Assembly: GCF_026107375.2 (NCBI RefSeq)
Contig: NZ_JAPCIA010000001.1
Coordinates: forward strand, 372,001-436,000
Origin: Sphingomonas sp. BT-65
Lineage (GTDB): Bacteria > Pseudomonadota > Alphaproteobacteria > Sphingomonadales > Sphingomonadaceae
Length of the DNA stretch: 64,000 bases
Direction: 5' to 3'
Positions 56,498 through 64,000 of the stretch are shown here, piece after piece. The notes beneath the pieces were generated by a model. That model saw only the letters and a list, made by a program, of their open reading frames with translations, did not search any database and was not told the origin of the DNA. The position numbers and the translations under genes are program-made. Within the stretch, counting starts at the first letter, position 1, and each line of letters opens with the position of its first letter.

Positions 56498-58075
56498 ATG
56501 CTCGACGCACATCTCAAGCAGCAGCTCGAGGGCTACCTCGTGCACATCCGCGAGTCGGTGGAGCTCGTCGCCAGCCTGGGTGACGATGCCAAGTCGCGCG
56601 AGCTCGAAACCCTGCTCACCGAGATCGCCGAGCTGAGCGGCAAGATCACGCTCGTCCGCAGCGACGACAAGCGCAAGCCCAGCTTCATGATCCGCCGCGC
56701 TGGCACCGATATCGGCGTCCGCTTCGCCGGCATCCCGATGGGGCACGAATTCACCAGTCTCGTCCTCGCCCTGCTCCAGGTCGGTGGCCATCCGTCCAAG
56801 GCGGCGCAGGACGTGATCGAGCAAGTGAAGGGGCTCGAGGGCGAACTGCACTTCGAGACCTATTTCTCGCTGTCGTGCCAGAACTGCCCGGACGTGGTGC
56901 AGGCGCTCAACCTGATGGCGGTGCTCAACCCGAACGTCAGCCACGTCGCGATCGACGGCGCGCTGTTCAAGGACGAGGTCGATGCCCGCCAGGTGCTCGC
57001 CGTCCCTACCGTGTTCCTCAACGGTGAGCCGTTCGGCTCGGGCCGCATGGAGCTCGAGCAGATCGTGGCGAGGCTCGACAGCGGCGCCGAGGCCAAGGCC
57101 GCGGCAAAGCTCGAGGCCAAGGAGCCGTTCGACGTGCTCGTCGTCGGCGGCGGTCCCGCCGGCTCGGCCGCGGCGATCTACACCGCGCGTAAGGGGCTTC
57201 GCGTCGGCATCGCCGCCGAGCGCTTCGGTGGCCAGGTGCTCGACACGATGGGCATCGAGAACTTCATCTCGGTCCCCTACACCGAAGGCCCCAAGCTCGC
57301 CGCCCAGCTCGAAGGCCACGTCAAGGAAAACGAAGTCGACATCATGAACCTCCAGCGCGCCGACAAGCTGATCCCGGCAACGCGCGAAGGCGGGCTGCAC
57401 GAGGTCGTGCTGGCCAATGGCGCCAGGCTCAAGGCGAAGACCGTCATCCTCTCCACCGGCGCGCGCTGGCGGCAGATGGGCGTGCCCGGCGAGGACGCGT
57501 ATCGCAACAAGGGCGTCGCCTATTGCCCGCACTGCGACGGGCCGTTGTTCAAGGGCAAGCGCGTCGCGGTGATCGGCGGCGGCAATTCCGGCGTCGAGGC
57601 GGCGATCGATCTCGCCGGGATCGTCGCACACGTCACGCTGATCGAATATGACAGCCAGCTGCGCGCCGACGCGGTGCTCCAGCGCAAGCTCGGCAGCCTG
57701 CCCAACGTCAAGGTCATCACCTCGGCGCTCACCACCCGCGTGAACGGCGGCGAGAAGGTGACCGGCCTCACCTACAAGGACCGCAACTCGGGCGCGGAGC
57801 ACGACATCGAGCTGGAGGGTATCTTCGTCCAGATCGGCCTGGTGCCCAACACCGAGTGGCTCAAGGATTCGATCGCCCTTACCTCGCGTGGCGAGATCGA
57901 GATCGACGCGCGCGGCGAGACAAGCCAGCCCGGCATCTTCGCGGCAGGCGACGCGACCACCGTGCCCTACAAGCAGATCGTGATCGCGATGGGCGCCGGC
58001 TCGACCGCCGCGCTCTCGGCCTTCGACTATCTCATCCGCCTGCCTGCGGAGGAGATCGAGGCGGCCGCGGCTTGA
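56498..58075 (+). CDS. ahpF: Alkyl hydroperoxide reductase flavoprotein subunit
   Basis: A 525-residue NADH:AhpC reductase. The N-terminal double thioredoxin domain has the redox pair CQNC; the FAD motif is [14 protein letters not shown], the second dithiol CPHCDG, and the NADH loop [13 protein letters not shown]. Full AhpF length and domain order. Confidence 0.98.
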   Translation: MLDAHLKQQLEGYLVHIRESVELVASLGDDAKSRELETLLTEIAELSGKITLVRSDDKRKPSFMIRRAGTDIGVRFAGIPMGHEFTSLVLALLQVGGHPSKAAQDVIEQVKGLEGELHFETYFSLSCQNCPDVVQALNLMAVLNPNVSHVAIDGALFKDEVDARQVLAVPTVFLNGEPFGSGRMELEQIVARLDSGAEAKAAAKLEAKEPFDVLVVGGGPAGSAAAIYTARKGLRVGIAAERFGGQVLDTMGIENFISVPYTEGPKLAAQLEGHVKENEVDIMNLQRADKLIPATREGGLHEVVLANGARLKAKTVILSTGARWRQMGVPGEDAYRNKGVAYCPHCDGPLFKGKRVAVIGGGNSGVEAAIDLAGIVAHVTLIEYDSQLRADAVLQRKLGSLPNVKVITSALTTRVNGGEKVTGLTYKDRNSGAEHDIELEGIFVQIGLVPNTEWLKDSIALTSRGEIEIDARGETSQPGIFAAGDATTVPYKQIVIAMGAGSTAALSAFDYLIRLPAEEIEAAAA

Positions 58076-58173
58076 GTTTCCGGCCGCCGTCCCGGTGCGA
58101 AACCGGGACGGCGGCTCTGGAATATATTCACCGCCCCACTTATATCGGCGCCATTCATCGCTTGGATCGATCA

Positions 58174-59109
58174 ATGGCGCAGACCTATCTCCCCACGCTC
58201 AAGCAGCTTCAATATCTGGTCGCGCTCAAGGATCACGGCCATTTCGGCCGCGCGGCAGAGGCCAGCTATGTCACCCAGTCCACCCTGTCCGCGGGCCTGC
58301 GCGAGCTCGAGACGCTGATCGGCGTCGTCCTGGTCGAGCGCACCCGCCGCGTCGTCCGCTTCACGCCGCTCGGCGAACGGATCGTCGACAAGGCCCGCCG
58401 CGTACTGCGCGAGGCGGAAGAACTCGCCGATCTCGCTCGCGCCGCCGGGCGCCCGCTGTCGGGCGAGATGCGGATGAGCGTCATCCCCACTATCGCGCCT
58501 TTCCTGCTCCCACGCATCCTCCCTCGGCTCCGCGCCGACTATCCTGATCTCAAGCTGTTCCTGCGTGAGGAGCCGAGCGGGGCGGCGTGCGAGAGCCTGC
58601 ACACCGGTCGCACCGATTGCGTGCTGCTGGCCCTCCCCTACGCCTGTGGCGACGTCGAGACCGCGCCTTTGTTCGACGACAGGCTGTTCGTCGCCTTCCC
58701 CGAGGGCGAGTATGAGCCGGATCACGCCTCGGTCACCCCGGGCGAGATCGACGAGACGCGCCTGCTCCTTCTCGAGGACGGTCATTGCCTCAAGGATCAC
58801 GCGCTCGCCGCGTGCAACCGGCCCGAATTGCGCGCCGAGGCGACGATGCTCGGCACCTCGCTCCACACCATGGTGCAGATGGTCGACAATGGCCTCGGCG
58901 TGACGATGCTCCCCGAAATGGCGCTCGACGCGGGCATCCTCGACCACACCCATGTCGCCGCGCGCCCACTTCAGGCCGACAACCCCGCGCGCCGCATCGC
59001 CCTGGTGTGGCGCAAGGCGTCTCCGCGCGAGCGCGATTTCCGCTTGCTCGCCGAGGTGCTGGCTCAGTCGGGCTTGCCGTCCGATCCGCTCCAGCGCGCC
59101 GCGGCCTGA
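58174..59109 (+). CDS. oxyR: Hydrogen-peroxide-sensing LysR regulator OxyR
   Basis: A 311-residue LysR regulator. N-terminal helix-turn-helix (FGRAAEASYVTQSTLSAGL). The redox Cys pair is in GHCLKDHALAAC, C205 and C214, with the same 9-residue spacing as the E. coli pair 199/208. It lies directly after ahpF in the same direction and should control ahpCF. Its 3' end overlaps convergent moaE by 46 bp. Confidence 0.95.
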   Translation: MAQTYLPTLKQLQYLVALKDHGHFGRAAEASYVTQSTLSAGLRELETLIGVVLVERTRRVVRFTPLGERIVDKARRVLREAEELADLARAAGRPLSGEMRMSVIPTIAPFLLPRILPRLRADYPDLKLFLREEPSGAACESLHTGRTDCVLLALPYACGDVETAPLFDDRLFVAFPEGEYEPDHASVTPGEIDETRLLLLEDGHCLKDHALAACNRPELRAEATMLGTSLHTMVQMVDNGLGVTMLPEMALDAGILDHTHVAARPLQADNPARRIALVWRKASPRERDFRLLAEVLAQSGLPSDPLQRAAA

Positions 59110-59522
59110 TCGTCGCCCGCCCGGGCTTCGACCCAGTTCGCCGTCCCGCCGCGCGTTTCGCGCTTCCAGAACGGCGCCTCTGTTTTCAATCGGTCGATCA
59201 GGAAGGCGCAGGCATCCAGCGCCTCGCGCCGGTGCGTCGCTGCGGTCGCGACCAGCACCACCCGGTCGCCGGGTTCCATCGGCCCGATTCGATGCACGAT
59301 CACCGCCGAGAGCAGGCTCCAGCGCGTCATCGCCTGCTCGGCGAGGTCGCACAGCACGCCCTCGGTCATCCCGGGATAATGTTCCAGCTCGAGTCCCGTC
59401 ACGCCGTCATCGGCGCGCACGATCCCGATGAAGCTCGCCACCGCCCCCGCCCCGGTCTCCTCGATCCCGGCGAGTTCGGTGCCGATATCGATCGGCGCGG
59501 GATCGACCGAGACGCGGATCAT
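59064..59522 (-). CDS. moaE: Molybdopterin synthase large subunit
   Basis: A 152-residue MoaE with GAVASFIGIVRAD, LELEHYPGMTE, HRIGPMEPGDRVVLV and the catalytic Lys in FLIDRLKTEAPFWKRE. It converts precursor Z to molybdopterin with MoaD. The start overlaps moaD by 4 bp. Confidence 0.96.
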   Translation of the reverse strand: MIRVSVDPAPIDIGTELAGIEETGAGAVASFIGIVRADDGVTGLELEHYPGMTEGVLCDLAEQAMTRWSLLSAVIVHRIGPMEPGDRVVLVATAATHRREALDACAFLIDRLKTEAPFWKRETRGGTANWVEARAGDDQAAARWSGSDGKPD

Positions 59523-59770
59523 CCGCCGGTCACCGGCGGGAAGAAGGCCACTTCCGCGACATTGCCCAGCTCGCTGTCGGGCGGCACGAAGCGCTGGTCC
59601 ACGGCAGCGCGCAGCTTCGTAAGGTCGCCTAGCGCGTCGGCGTGGCCGTCGCTCCGTCCCTTCAGCCAATCCGCGAGATCCGCGACGGTGCGCACGGCCT
59701 CGGGCGGCTCGACCGTCTCCTCTCCGGTGCCGATGCGCTCGCGAACCCAGGCGAAATAGAGCAGCCGCAT
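59519..59770 (-). CDS. moaD: Molybdopterin synthase sulfur carrier subunit
   Basis: An 83-residue ubiquitin-fold protein starting MRLLYFAWVRERIG and ending in the Gly-Gly tail (PPVTGG) that is thiocarboxylated. It overlaps moaE by 4 bp and pgsA by 1 bp. Confidence 0.95.
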   Translation of the reverse strand: MRLLYFAWVRERIGTGEETVEPPEAVRTVADLADWLKGRSDGHADALGDLTKLRAAVDQRFVPPDSELGNVAEVAFFPPVTGG

Positions 59771-60324
59771 CAGCTGTCCATATGCTTCAGGCCGACGCGG
59801 AGGTAATCCCAGCCGGTGATCAGCGTCAGCAGCGCCGCAGCCCACAACATCACCAGGCTCACGTCATGCACCCATGGCCAGCCGGGCACTGCCCCCGCCA
59901 GCACCAGCCCGCCGAGCGACGCCAGCTGCAACGCCGTCTTCCACTTGGCCAGCGCCGAGACGGGCACCGACACCTGGATTCCGCCCAGGAACTCGCGCAG
60001 CCCAGACACCGCGATCTCGCGCAGCAGGATGACCAGCGCGGCGATCATGTGCAGGTCGGCGATGATCCCCTTGGCGCACAGGATCAGGATCACCGCCGCG
60101 ACCATGATCTTGTCGGCGATCGGATCGAGGAAGATGCCGAGCTTCGACACCGTCCCGCGCGAGCGCGCGAGATAGCCGTCGAAATAGTCGGTGATCCCCA
60201 TCAGGCAGTAGGTCGCGAAGGCGAGCGCATAGCCCGTCTCCCATTCCCGCCACCACAGGAAGAAGACGAGCAGCGGCACGGTGACGATCCGCGACAGGGT
60301 CAGGATATTGGGCAGGGTCAGCAT
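59770..60324 (-). CDS. pgsA: CDP-diacylglycerol-glycerol-3-phosphate 3-phosphatidyltransferase
   Basis: A 184-residue membrane enzyme of phosphatidylglycerol synthesis. The CDP-alcohol phosphotransferase motif is complete: DGYLARSRG, then GIFLDPIADK. The start MLTLPNILTLSRI at 60324 is the family N terminus. Divergent from the LplT-like transporter with 156 bp between. Confidence 0.95.
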   Translation of the reverse strand: MLTLPNILTLSRIVTVPLLVFFLWWREWETGYALAFATYCLMGITDYFDGYLARSRGTVSKLGIFLDPIADKIMVAAVILILCAKGIIADLHMIAALVILLREIAVSGLREFLGGIQVSVPVSALAKWKTALQLASLGGLVLAGAVPGWPWVHDVSLVMLWAAALLTLITGWDYLRVGLKHMDS

Positions 60325-60480
60325 CGGCCCCTGCTCTAGCATCGCCGGCGCCCGCAATCATCCCCCGGGATGCGCGGGCGCTGACACCGGTTTGTCACAT
60401 CGCGCCGATAGCGGTTGCCGCCACCTGCCCCGCCCGGCTATGCCCGGCTCAGTTTCGACGGACGAAGGCCCGCCAACCAC

Positions 60481-61770
60481 ATGATCAACGCGCTCGGATT
60501 GCTCAAGGAGCGCCGGTTTCTCCCCCTTTTCACCACGCAGTTCCTGGGGGCGTTCAACGACAATCTGTTCAAGACCGCGCTGGTTCTGTTCGCCACCTAT
60601 CAGGTGTTCAACGATCCCCAGCAGGAAAGCTATTTCAACGCGCTGGCGACGGGCCTCGCGATCCTGCCCTTCTTCGTCCTCTCCGCGCTCTCGGGGCAGC
60701 TCGCCGACACCTATGACAAGGCGCGCATCATCCGCATCGTCAAGACGGTCGAGATCGGCATCATGCTGTTCGGCGGCGCGGGCATCTATGTCGCGAAGAT
60801 CGGCTACACCAATCTCGGCATCGGCATGATGCTCGGCGCGGTGTTCATGCTCGGCACCCACTCGACCTTTTTCGGCCCGATCAAATACGCGATCCTGCCC
60901 CAGCATCTGAAGGATGACGAGGTGCTCGGCGGCACCGGCCTGGTCGAGGCCGCGACCTATCTCTCGATCCTGCTGGGTACGGTGATTGCGGGCTGGGTCT
61001 CGGTCGAAACCGCGGGATTCCTGACGCTGGCGGTCGCCGCGATCGGCTGGTTCACCGGACGCCTTGTGCCGCCCGCGCCGCGCGCCGGACCGATGCTCGA
61101 CATCAACTACAACCCGGTCACCTCCTCGTGGCGCCTGGTCGCCGCGACGATGCACATCCCGCGCCTGTTCCTCGCGATCTGCGCGATCAGCTTCTTCTGG
61201 ACGATCGGATCGGTGCTGATCGTGATCTTCCCCCCGCTCGCCAAGAACCTGCTCACCGCCGACGAGCGCGTCGCTAGCCTGATGATCGCGATCTTCTCGG
61301 TCGGCGTCGCGATCGGATCGATCATCATCAACGCCATGCTCAAGGGCAAGATCTCCGCCAAATACTCGCCGATGTCGGTGATCCTGATGGCGGTGATCGT
61401 CGGCATCCTCTCGATCGAGGCGCGCTTCTGGGTGCCGGCGCCCAATGGCGGCCTCTACGGCGTGCTCGAATTCGTGGTGATGCCGCAGGCCTGGCTGTTG
61501 CTGCTGACGCTGATGGGCATCTCGATCACCGGCGGCATGTTCGTGGTGCCGCTCTACGCCTTCCTCACCACCACCGTGACCAAGGACCAGACTGCGCGCA
61601 CCGTCGCCGCCAACAACATCGTCAACGCCGGTGCGATGACGATCGGCGCGATTGTGGTGATCGCGATCACCGCCGCCGGGGTTGGACCCGAGGATATGCT
61701 GCTACTGGTGTGCGCCATGTGCCTCGTCTCCGCCTGGATCGCGCAGAAGCTGCACCTCGCCTGCGACTAG
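60481..61770 (+). CDS. MFS transporter, LplT-like (lysophospholipid carrier group)
   Basis: A 429-residue MFS protein with about 12 helices. The start (FTTQFLGAFNDNLFKTALVL) and DTYDKARIIR are typical of LplT and of the transporter half of LplT-Aas fusions. Here the acyltransferase and acyl-ACP synthetase parts are absent. Proximity to pgsA fits a role in phospholipid turnover (inference). Confidence 0.85.
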   Translation: MINALGLLKERRFLPLFTTQFLGAFNDNLFKTALVLFATYQVFNDPQQESYFNALATGLAILPFFVLSALSGQLADTYDKARIIRIVKTVEIGIMLFGGAGIYVAKIGYTNLGIGMMLGAVFMLGTHSTFFGPIKYAILPQHLKDDEVLGGTGLVEAATYLSILLGTVIAGWVSVETAGFLTLAVAAIGWFTGRLVPPAPRAGPMLDINYNPVTSSWRLVAATMHIPRLFLAICAISFFWTIGSVLIVIFPPLAKNLLTADERVASLMIAIFSVGVAIGSIIINAMLKGKISAKYSPMSVILMAVIVGILSIEARFWVPAPNGGLYGVLEFVVMPQAWLLLLTLMGISITGGMFVVPLYAFLTTTVTKDQTARTVAANNIVNAGAMTIGAIVVIAITAAGVGPEDMLLLVCAMCLVSAWIAQKLHLACD

Positions 61771-61789
61771 GCGGCGTGGACGACCTTCT

Positions 61790-61957
61790 TCAGAGGAAGA
61801 AGGTGTAGAAGCAGACGAAGAACGCGCAGTAGCTCAGCACGAACAGCTTGAGGTCGCTGTCGTCCTCGCGCTTGCGGACGTTCGCGCGGATCACGGGCAG
61901 CGTGGCCCGGAACGGGTGCCCTTCGCTCGGGCGGCCGAGGATCGCCTGGTCTCGCAT
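61790..61957 (-). CDS. Small single-span membrane protein (55 aa)
   Basis: A 55-residue frame from ATG at 61957. A basic/acidic half (RANVRKREDDSDLK) is followed by one hydrophobic C-terminal helix (LFVLSYCAFFVCFYTFFL) ending the protein. The charge pattern predicts a tail-anchored inner-membrane protein. It overlaps no other gene and lies between the MFS carrier (convergent) and the zinc receptor (divergent). Confidence 0.7.
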   Translation of the reverse strand: MRDQAILGRPSEGHPFRATLPVIRANVRKREDDSDLKLFVLSYCAFFVCFYTFFL

Positions 61958-62080
61958 CGCCGACAGTTAACGTTTTGTTTACGATTTCGGCCATGCCGGA
62001 TGATGGTTAACGCCGTCCGGATTTGGGACGCGAGGCGCCGTCCCCTGTCCAACCCGTCAATCTTCGCCAGCCTATTGCGT

Positions 62081-62098
62081 GATGTTATACTATATCCT
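62081..62098 (+). promoter_or_regulatory. Zur-box-like palindrome upstream of ZnuD-like gene
   Basis: ATGTTATA-C-TATATCCT (62082-62098) closely matches the Gram-negative Zur operator, with a perfect left half and a right half with 6 of 8 matches. It lies about 37 bp before the receptor start. It predicts repression in zinc-replete cells. Confidence 0.7.
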
Positions 62099-62134
62099 AT
62101 CCGGCTCACGGTTCAGACAGCAAATGGGGTAATC

Positions 62135-64000
62135 GTGATCAGTCGCATCCATCTCTACAGCGCAGCCTCGTTCCTCGCGTTCGCGCCGGGCGAAGCGCTC
62201 GCCAACAGCAGTGCCAGCACCGCCGGCCAGGCAGGCAGCCATGCTGAGGGCGAGGTGGTGATCACCGCCTCGCCGCTGCAGCAGACCGCCGACGAGACCG
62301 CGACTCCCGTGATCACGCTGAGCGGCGAGGAACTGGTCCATCGCCGCCAGGCGACGCTCGGCGAGACGCTCGCTGGCCAGCCTGGCATCCAGGTCGAGAA
62401 TTTCGGCGGCGGCGCCAGTCGGCCGGTGATTCGCGGCCAGACCGCACCGCGCGTCCAGGCGCTGAGCGACAGCTCGGCGATCATGGATGCCTCGACCATC
62501 TCGCCCGATCACAATGTCACCACCGAGCCGCTGCTGCTGCGCGGGATCGAGGTGCTGCGCGGCCCCGCCACCCTGCTCTACGGCAGCGGCGCTGCGGGCG
62601 GCGCGATCAACCTGCTCGACGACAAGGTGCCGACCGAACTGCCCAAGGGCGGAATCTCCGGCGTTGCCGAAGGCCGGCTCGGCACCGCCGACGCGGAACG
62701 CGCGATCGTCGGCGGCGTCACCGCGGGCCTCGGGCCCTTCGCCTTCCGCGTCGAAGGCGTGCGTCGCAAGTCGGACGACTATCGCGTGCCCGATGCATTC
62801 GGCAGCGACCATGTCGAAGGCTCGTACAATGACACTTCGACGCTCAGCGCCGGCCTCTCCTGGATCGGGCCGCGCGGCTATCTCGGCGTCGCCTATACCC
62901 GCCAGCGCAGCGAATATGGCCTCCCCGGCCATAGCCACGAGTATGAGGACTGCCACCCGCACGGCACCAGCCTGCACTGCGGCGGTCACGGCCATGACGA
63001 CGGCGATCACGATCATGATCATGACCATGATCACGGCGCGCCTTATGTGAAGCTGCGCAGCGACCGCTTCGACATCCGCAGCGACTATCGTGATCCCCTG
63101 CCAGGGTTCGAGAAGATGCGCTTCCGGATGTCCTTCACCGATTACGAGCATGACGAGCTCGACGACGGCGAGGTCGCCACGACCTTCCGCAACAAGGGTT
63201 TCGACGGGCGTTTCGAGCTCACTCACAAGCCGATCGCGGGCCTGCGCGGCGTGATCGGGGTACAGCATTGGGAGAGTGAGTTCAGCGCCGAAGGTGCCGA
63301 AGCGTTCCTGATCAGCACCGAGACCAGGAACACCGCGCTCTTCCTGATGGAAACGCTCTCGCTCGGACCGGTGCGGCTCGAGCTCGCGGCGCGACAGGAA
63401 TGGCAGCAAGTCGAGCCGGCGGGGACGCGTTATCCCGGGATCAAGCACAGCCCCTTCTCGGCTTCAGGCGCGGCGATCTGGGATGTGGACGGCGACTATT
63501 CGGTCGCGCTGTCGCTTGCCCGGTCGCAGCGCGCGCCCAGCGTGCAGGAGCTTTACGCCTATGGTGTCCACCTCGCGACCAACACGTTCGAGATTGGGAT
63601 GGTCACCGGCAACACCCGCCTGCCCGACGACGTCTCGCTCGGCGTGGAGACCTCGAACTCGATCAACCTGACGCTGCGCAAGACGCGCGGGCCGACCACC
63701 TTCACGATCGGCGCCTACCACCAGGATTTCGATAACTATATCTACGCCAAGACGCTCGACCAGTTCGAGGATTTCCGCCTGATCCGCTATGTCGGCGCCG
63801 ACGCGACCTTCACTGGCGTCGACGGCGAGATCCGCCACGAGTTCACCCCCCAGTTCGCCGCGTCGATCTTCGGCGACTATGTCCGCGCCGAGCTCAAGGA
63901 CGGGCTCGGCAACCTGCCGCGCATCCCCGCCGGTCGGCTCGGCGGCCGCGTCGACGCGCATGTCGGCCCGCTCACCTTCGATGCGGAATATTATCATGTG
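62135..64000 (+). CDS. ZnuD-like TonB-dependent receptor with His-rich loop (3' end cut)
   Basis: An open frame from GTG at 62135 covers 622 codons to the window edge without a stop. The plug is recognisable (VVITASPLQQTADETATPV, GQPGIQVENFGGGASRPVIRG, VLRGPATLLYGSGAAGGAIN). An extracellular loop around residues 268-305 is a His/Asp run (HSHEYEDCHPHG, GGHGHDDGDHDHDHDHDHG), a metal trap typical of ZnuD zinc receptors. The Zur-like palindrome upstream supports zinc uptake. Copper or another metal remains possible. Confidence 0.9.
   Translation, partial: MISRIHLYSAASFLAFAPGEALANSSASTAGQAGSHAEGEVVITASPLQQTADETATPVITLSGEELVHRRQATLGETLAGQPGIQVENFGGGASRPVIRGQTAPRVQALSDSSAIMDASTISPDHNVTTEPLLLRGIEVLRGPATLLYGSGAAGGAINLLDDKVPTELPKGGISGVAEGRLGTADAERAIVGGVTAGLGPFAFRVEGVRRKSDDYRVPDAFGSDHVEGSYNDTSTLSAGLSWIGPRGYLGVAYTRQRSEYGLPGHSHEYEDCHPHGTSLHCGGHGHDDGDHDHDHDHDHGAPYVKLRSDRFDIRSDYRDPLPGFEKMRFRMSFTDYEHDELDDGEVATTFRNKGFDGRFELTHKPIAGLRGVIGVQHWESEFSAEGAEAFLISTETRNTALFLMETLSLGPVRLELAARQEWQQVEPAGTRYPGIKHSPFSASGAAIWDVDGDYSVALSLARSQRAPSVQELYAYGVHLATNTFEIGMVTGNTRLPDDVSLGVETSNSINLTLRKTRGPTTFTIGAYHQDFDNYIYAKTLDQFEDFRLIRYVGADATFTGVDGEIRHEFTPQFAASIFGDYVRAELKDGLGNLPRIPAGRLGGRVDAHVGPLTFDAEYYHV

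Noticed and set aside
56285..58174. A 629-codon minus-strand frame opposite ahpF
   Set aside because: AhpF on the plus strand is complete with all redox motifs; the antisense product has shadow composition.
62090..63448. A 452-codon minus-strand frame near the window end
   Set aside because: The plus strand encodes a TonB receptor over the same bases. That frame has no stop in the window, which hides it from simple ORF calling.

Overview
The window is about 64 kb of high-GC chromosomal DNA from an alphaproteobacterium, most likely a sphingomonad (Sphingomonas or a close relative). The evidence is the alphaproteobacterial order dusB(nifR3)-ntrB-ntrC-ntrY-ntrX-hfq-hflX, an Hfq made of two fused Sm domains, fused IspDF, several TonB-dependent receptors, a MipA/OmpV porin, a DUF2794 protein, and dispersed short hairpin repeats of the kind common in this group. 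Most of the window is core genome.

Layout. 1-4.2 kb: a truncated membrane protein, an OmpV-type outer-membrane protein and a divergent OmpR/EnvZ-like pair. 4.3-13.8 kb: protein quality control (clpP, clpX, lon) and HU, with a DUF808 membrane protein, a GNAT acetyltransferase, a GGDEF protein with a degenerate active site and an M1 aminopeptidase between them. 13.9-20.7 kb: tRNA-Val, then a secreted lipoprotein and TonB-receptor pair behind a three-repeat Pho box, a 2OG-Fe(II) oxygenase and a GspE-like protein whose ATPase motifs are lost; its reading frame runs into tRNA-His. 20.8-26.5 kb: leucine dehydrogenase, then a heterogeneous accessory stretch (lipoprotein sugar dehydrogenase, beheaded TetR remnant, phage-like small genes, two lower-GC orphan genes) ending at an intact tRNA-Ser and a degenerate tRNA-Ser fragment.

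26.6-36 kb: a long co-directional run for cell wall and DNA replication or housekeeping (MltB-like transglycosylase, SPOR lipoprotein, D,D-carboxypeptidase, tmk, holB, metG, tatD, an MBL hydrolase, a membrane-anchored retropepsin, mazG), mostly joined by 4-bp start/stop overlaps. 36-46.6 kb, minus strand: the nitrogen-regulatory operon dusB-ntrB-(small membrane protein)-ntrC-ntrY-ntrX, then tandem hfq, hflX and a cyclophilin. 46.7-54.8 kb: TRIC channel, ispDF, pncC, a RatA/Coq10-type START protein, lipA, carbonic anhydrase, a tiny Cys-rich periplasmic protein, ppk2, acyP and cysE. 54.9-59.1 kb: a TauE-like permease and the peroxide module ahpC-ahpF-oxyR. 59.1-64 kb: moaE-moaD-pgsA, an LplT-like MFS carrier, a 55-residue membrane protein and a His-rich ZnuD-like TonB receptor behind a Zur-box-like palindrome, cut by the window end.

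The best candidates for something new are the Pho-boxed lipoprotein/TonB receptor/oxygenase/pseudo-GspE cluster at 14.0-20.6 kb, the GGDEF protein that keeps its c-di-GMP inhibitory site but lost its catalytic signature, the small membrane gene embedded between ntrB and ntrC, and the two orphan genes beside tRNA-Ser. No CRISPR array, complete insertion sequence or integrase gene was found.
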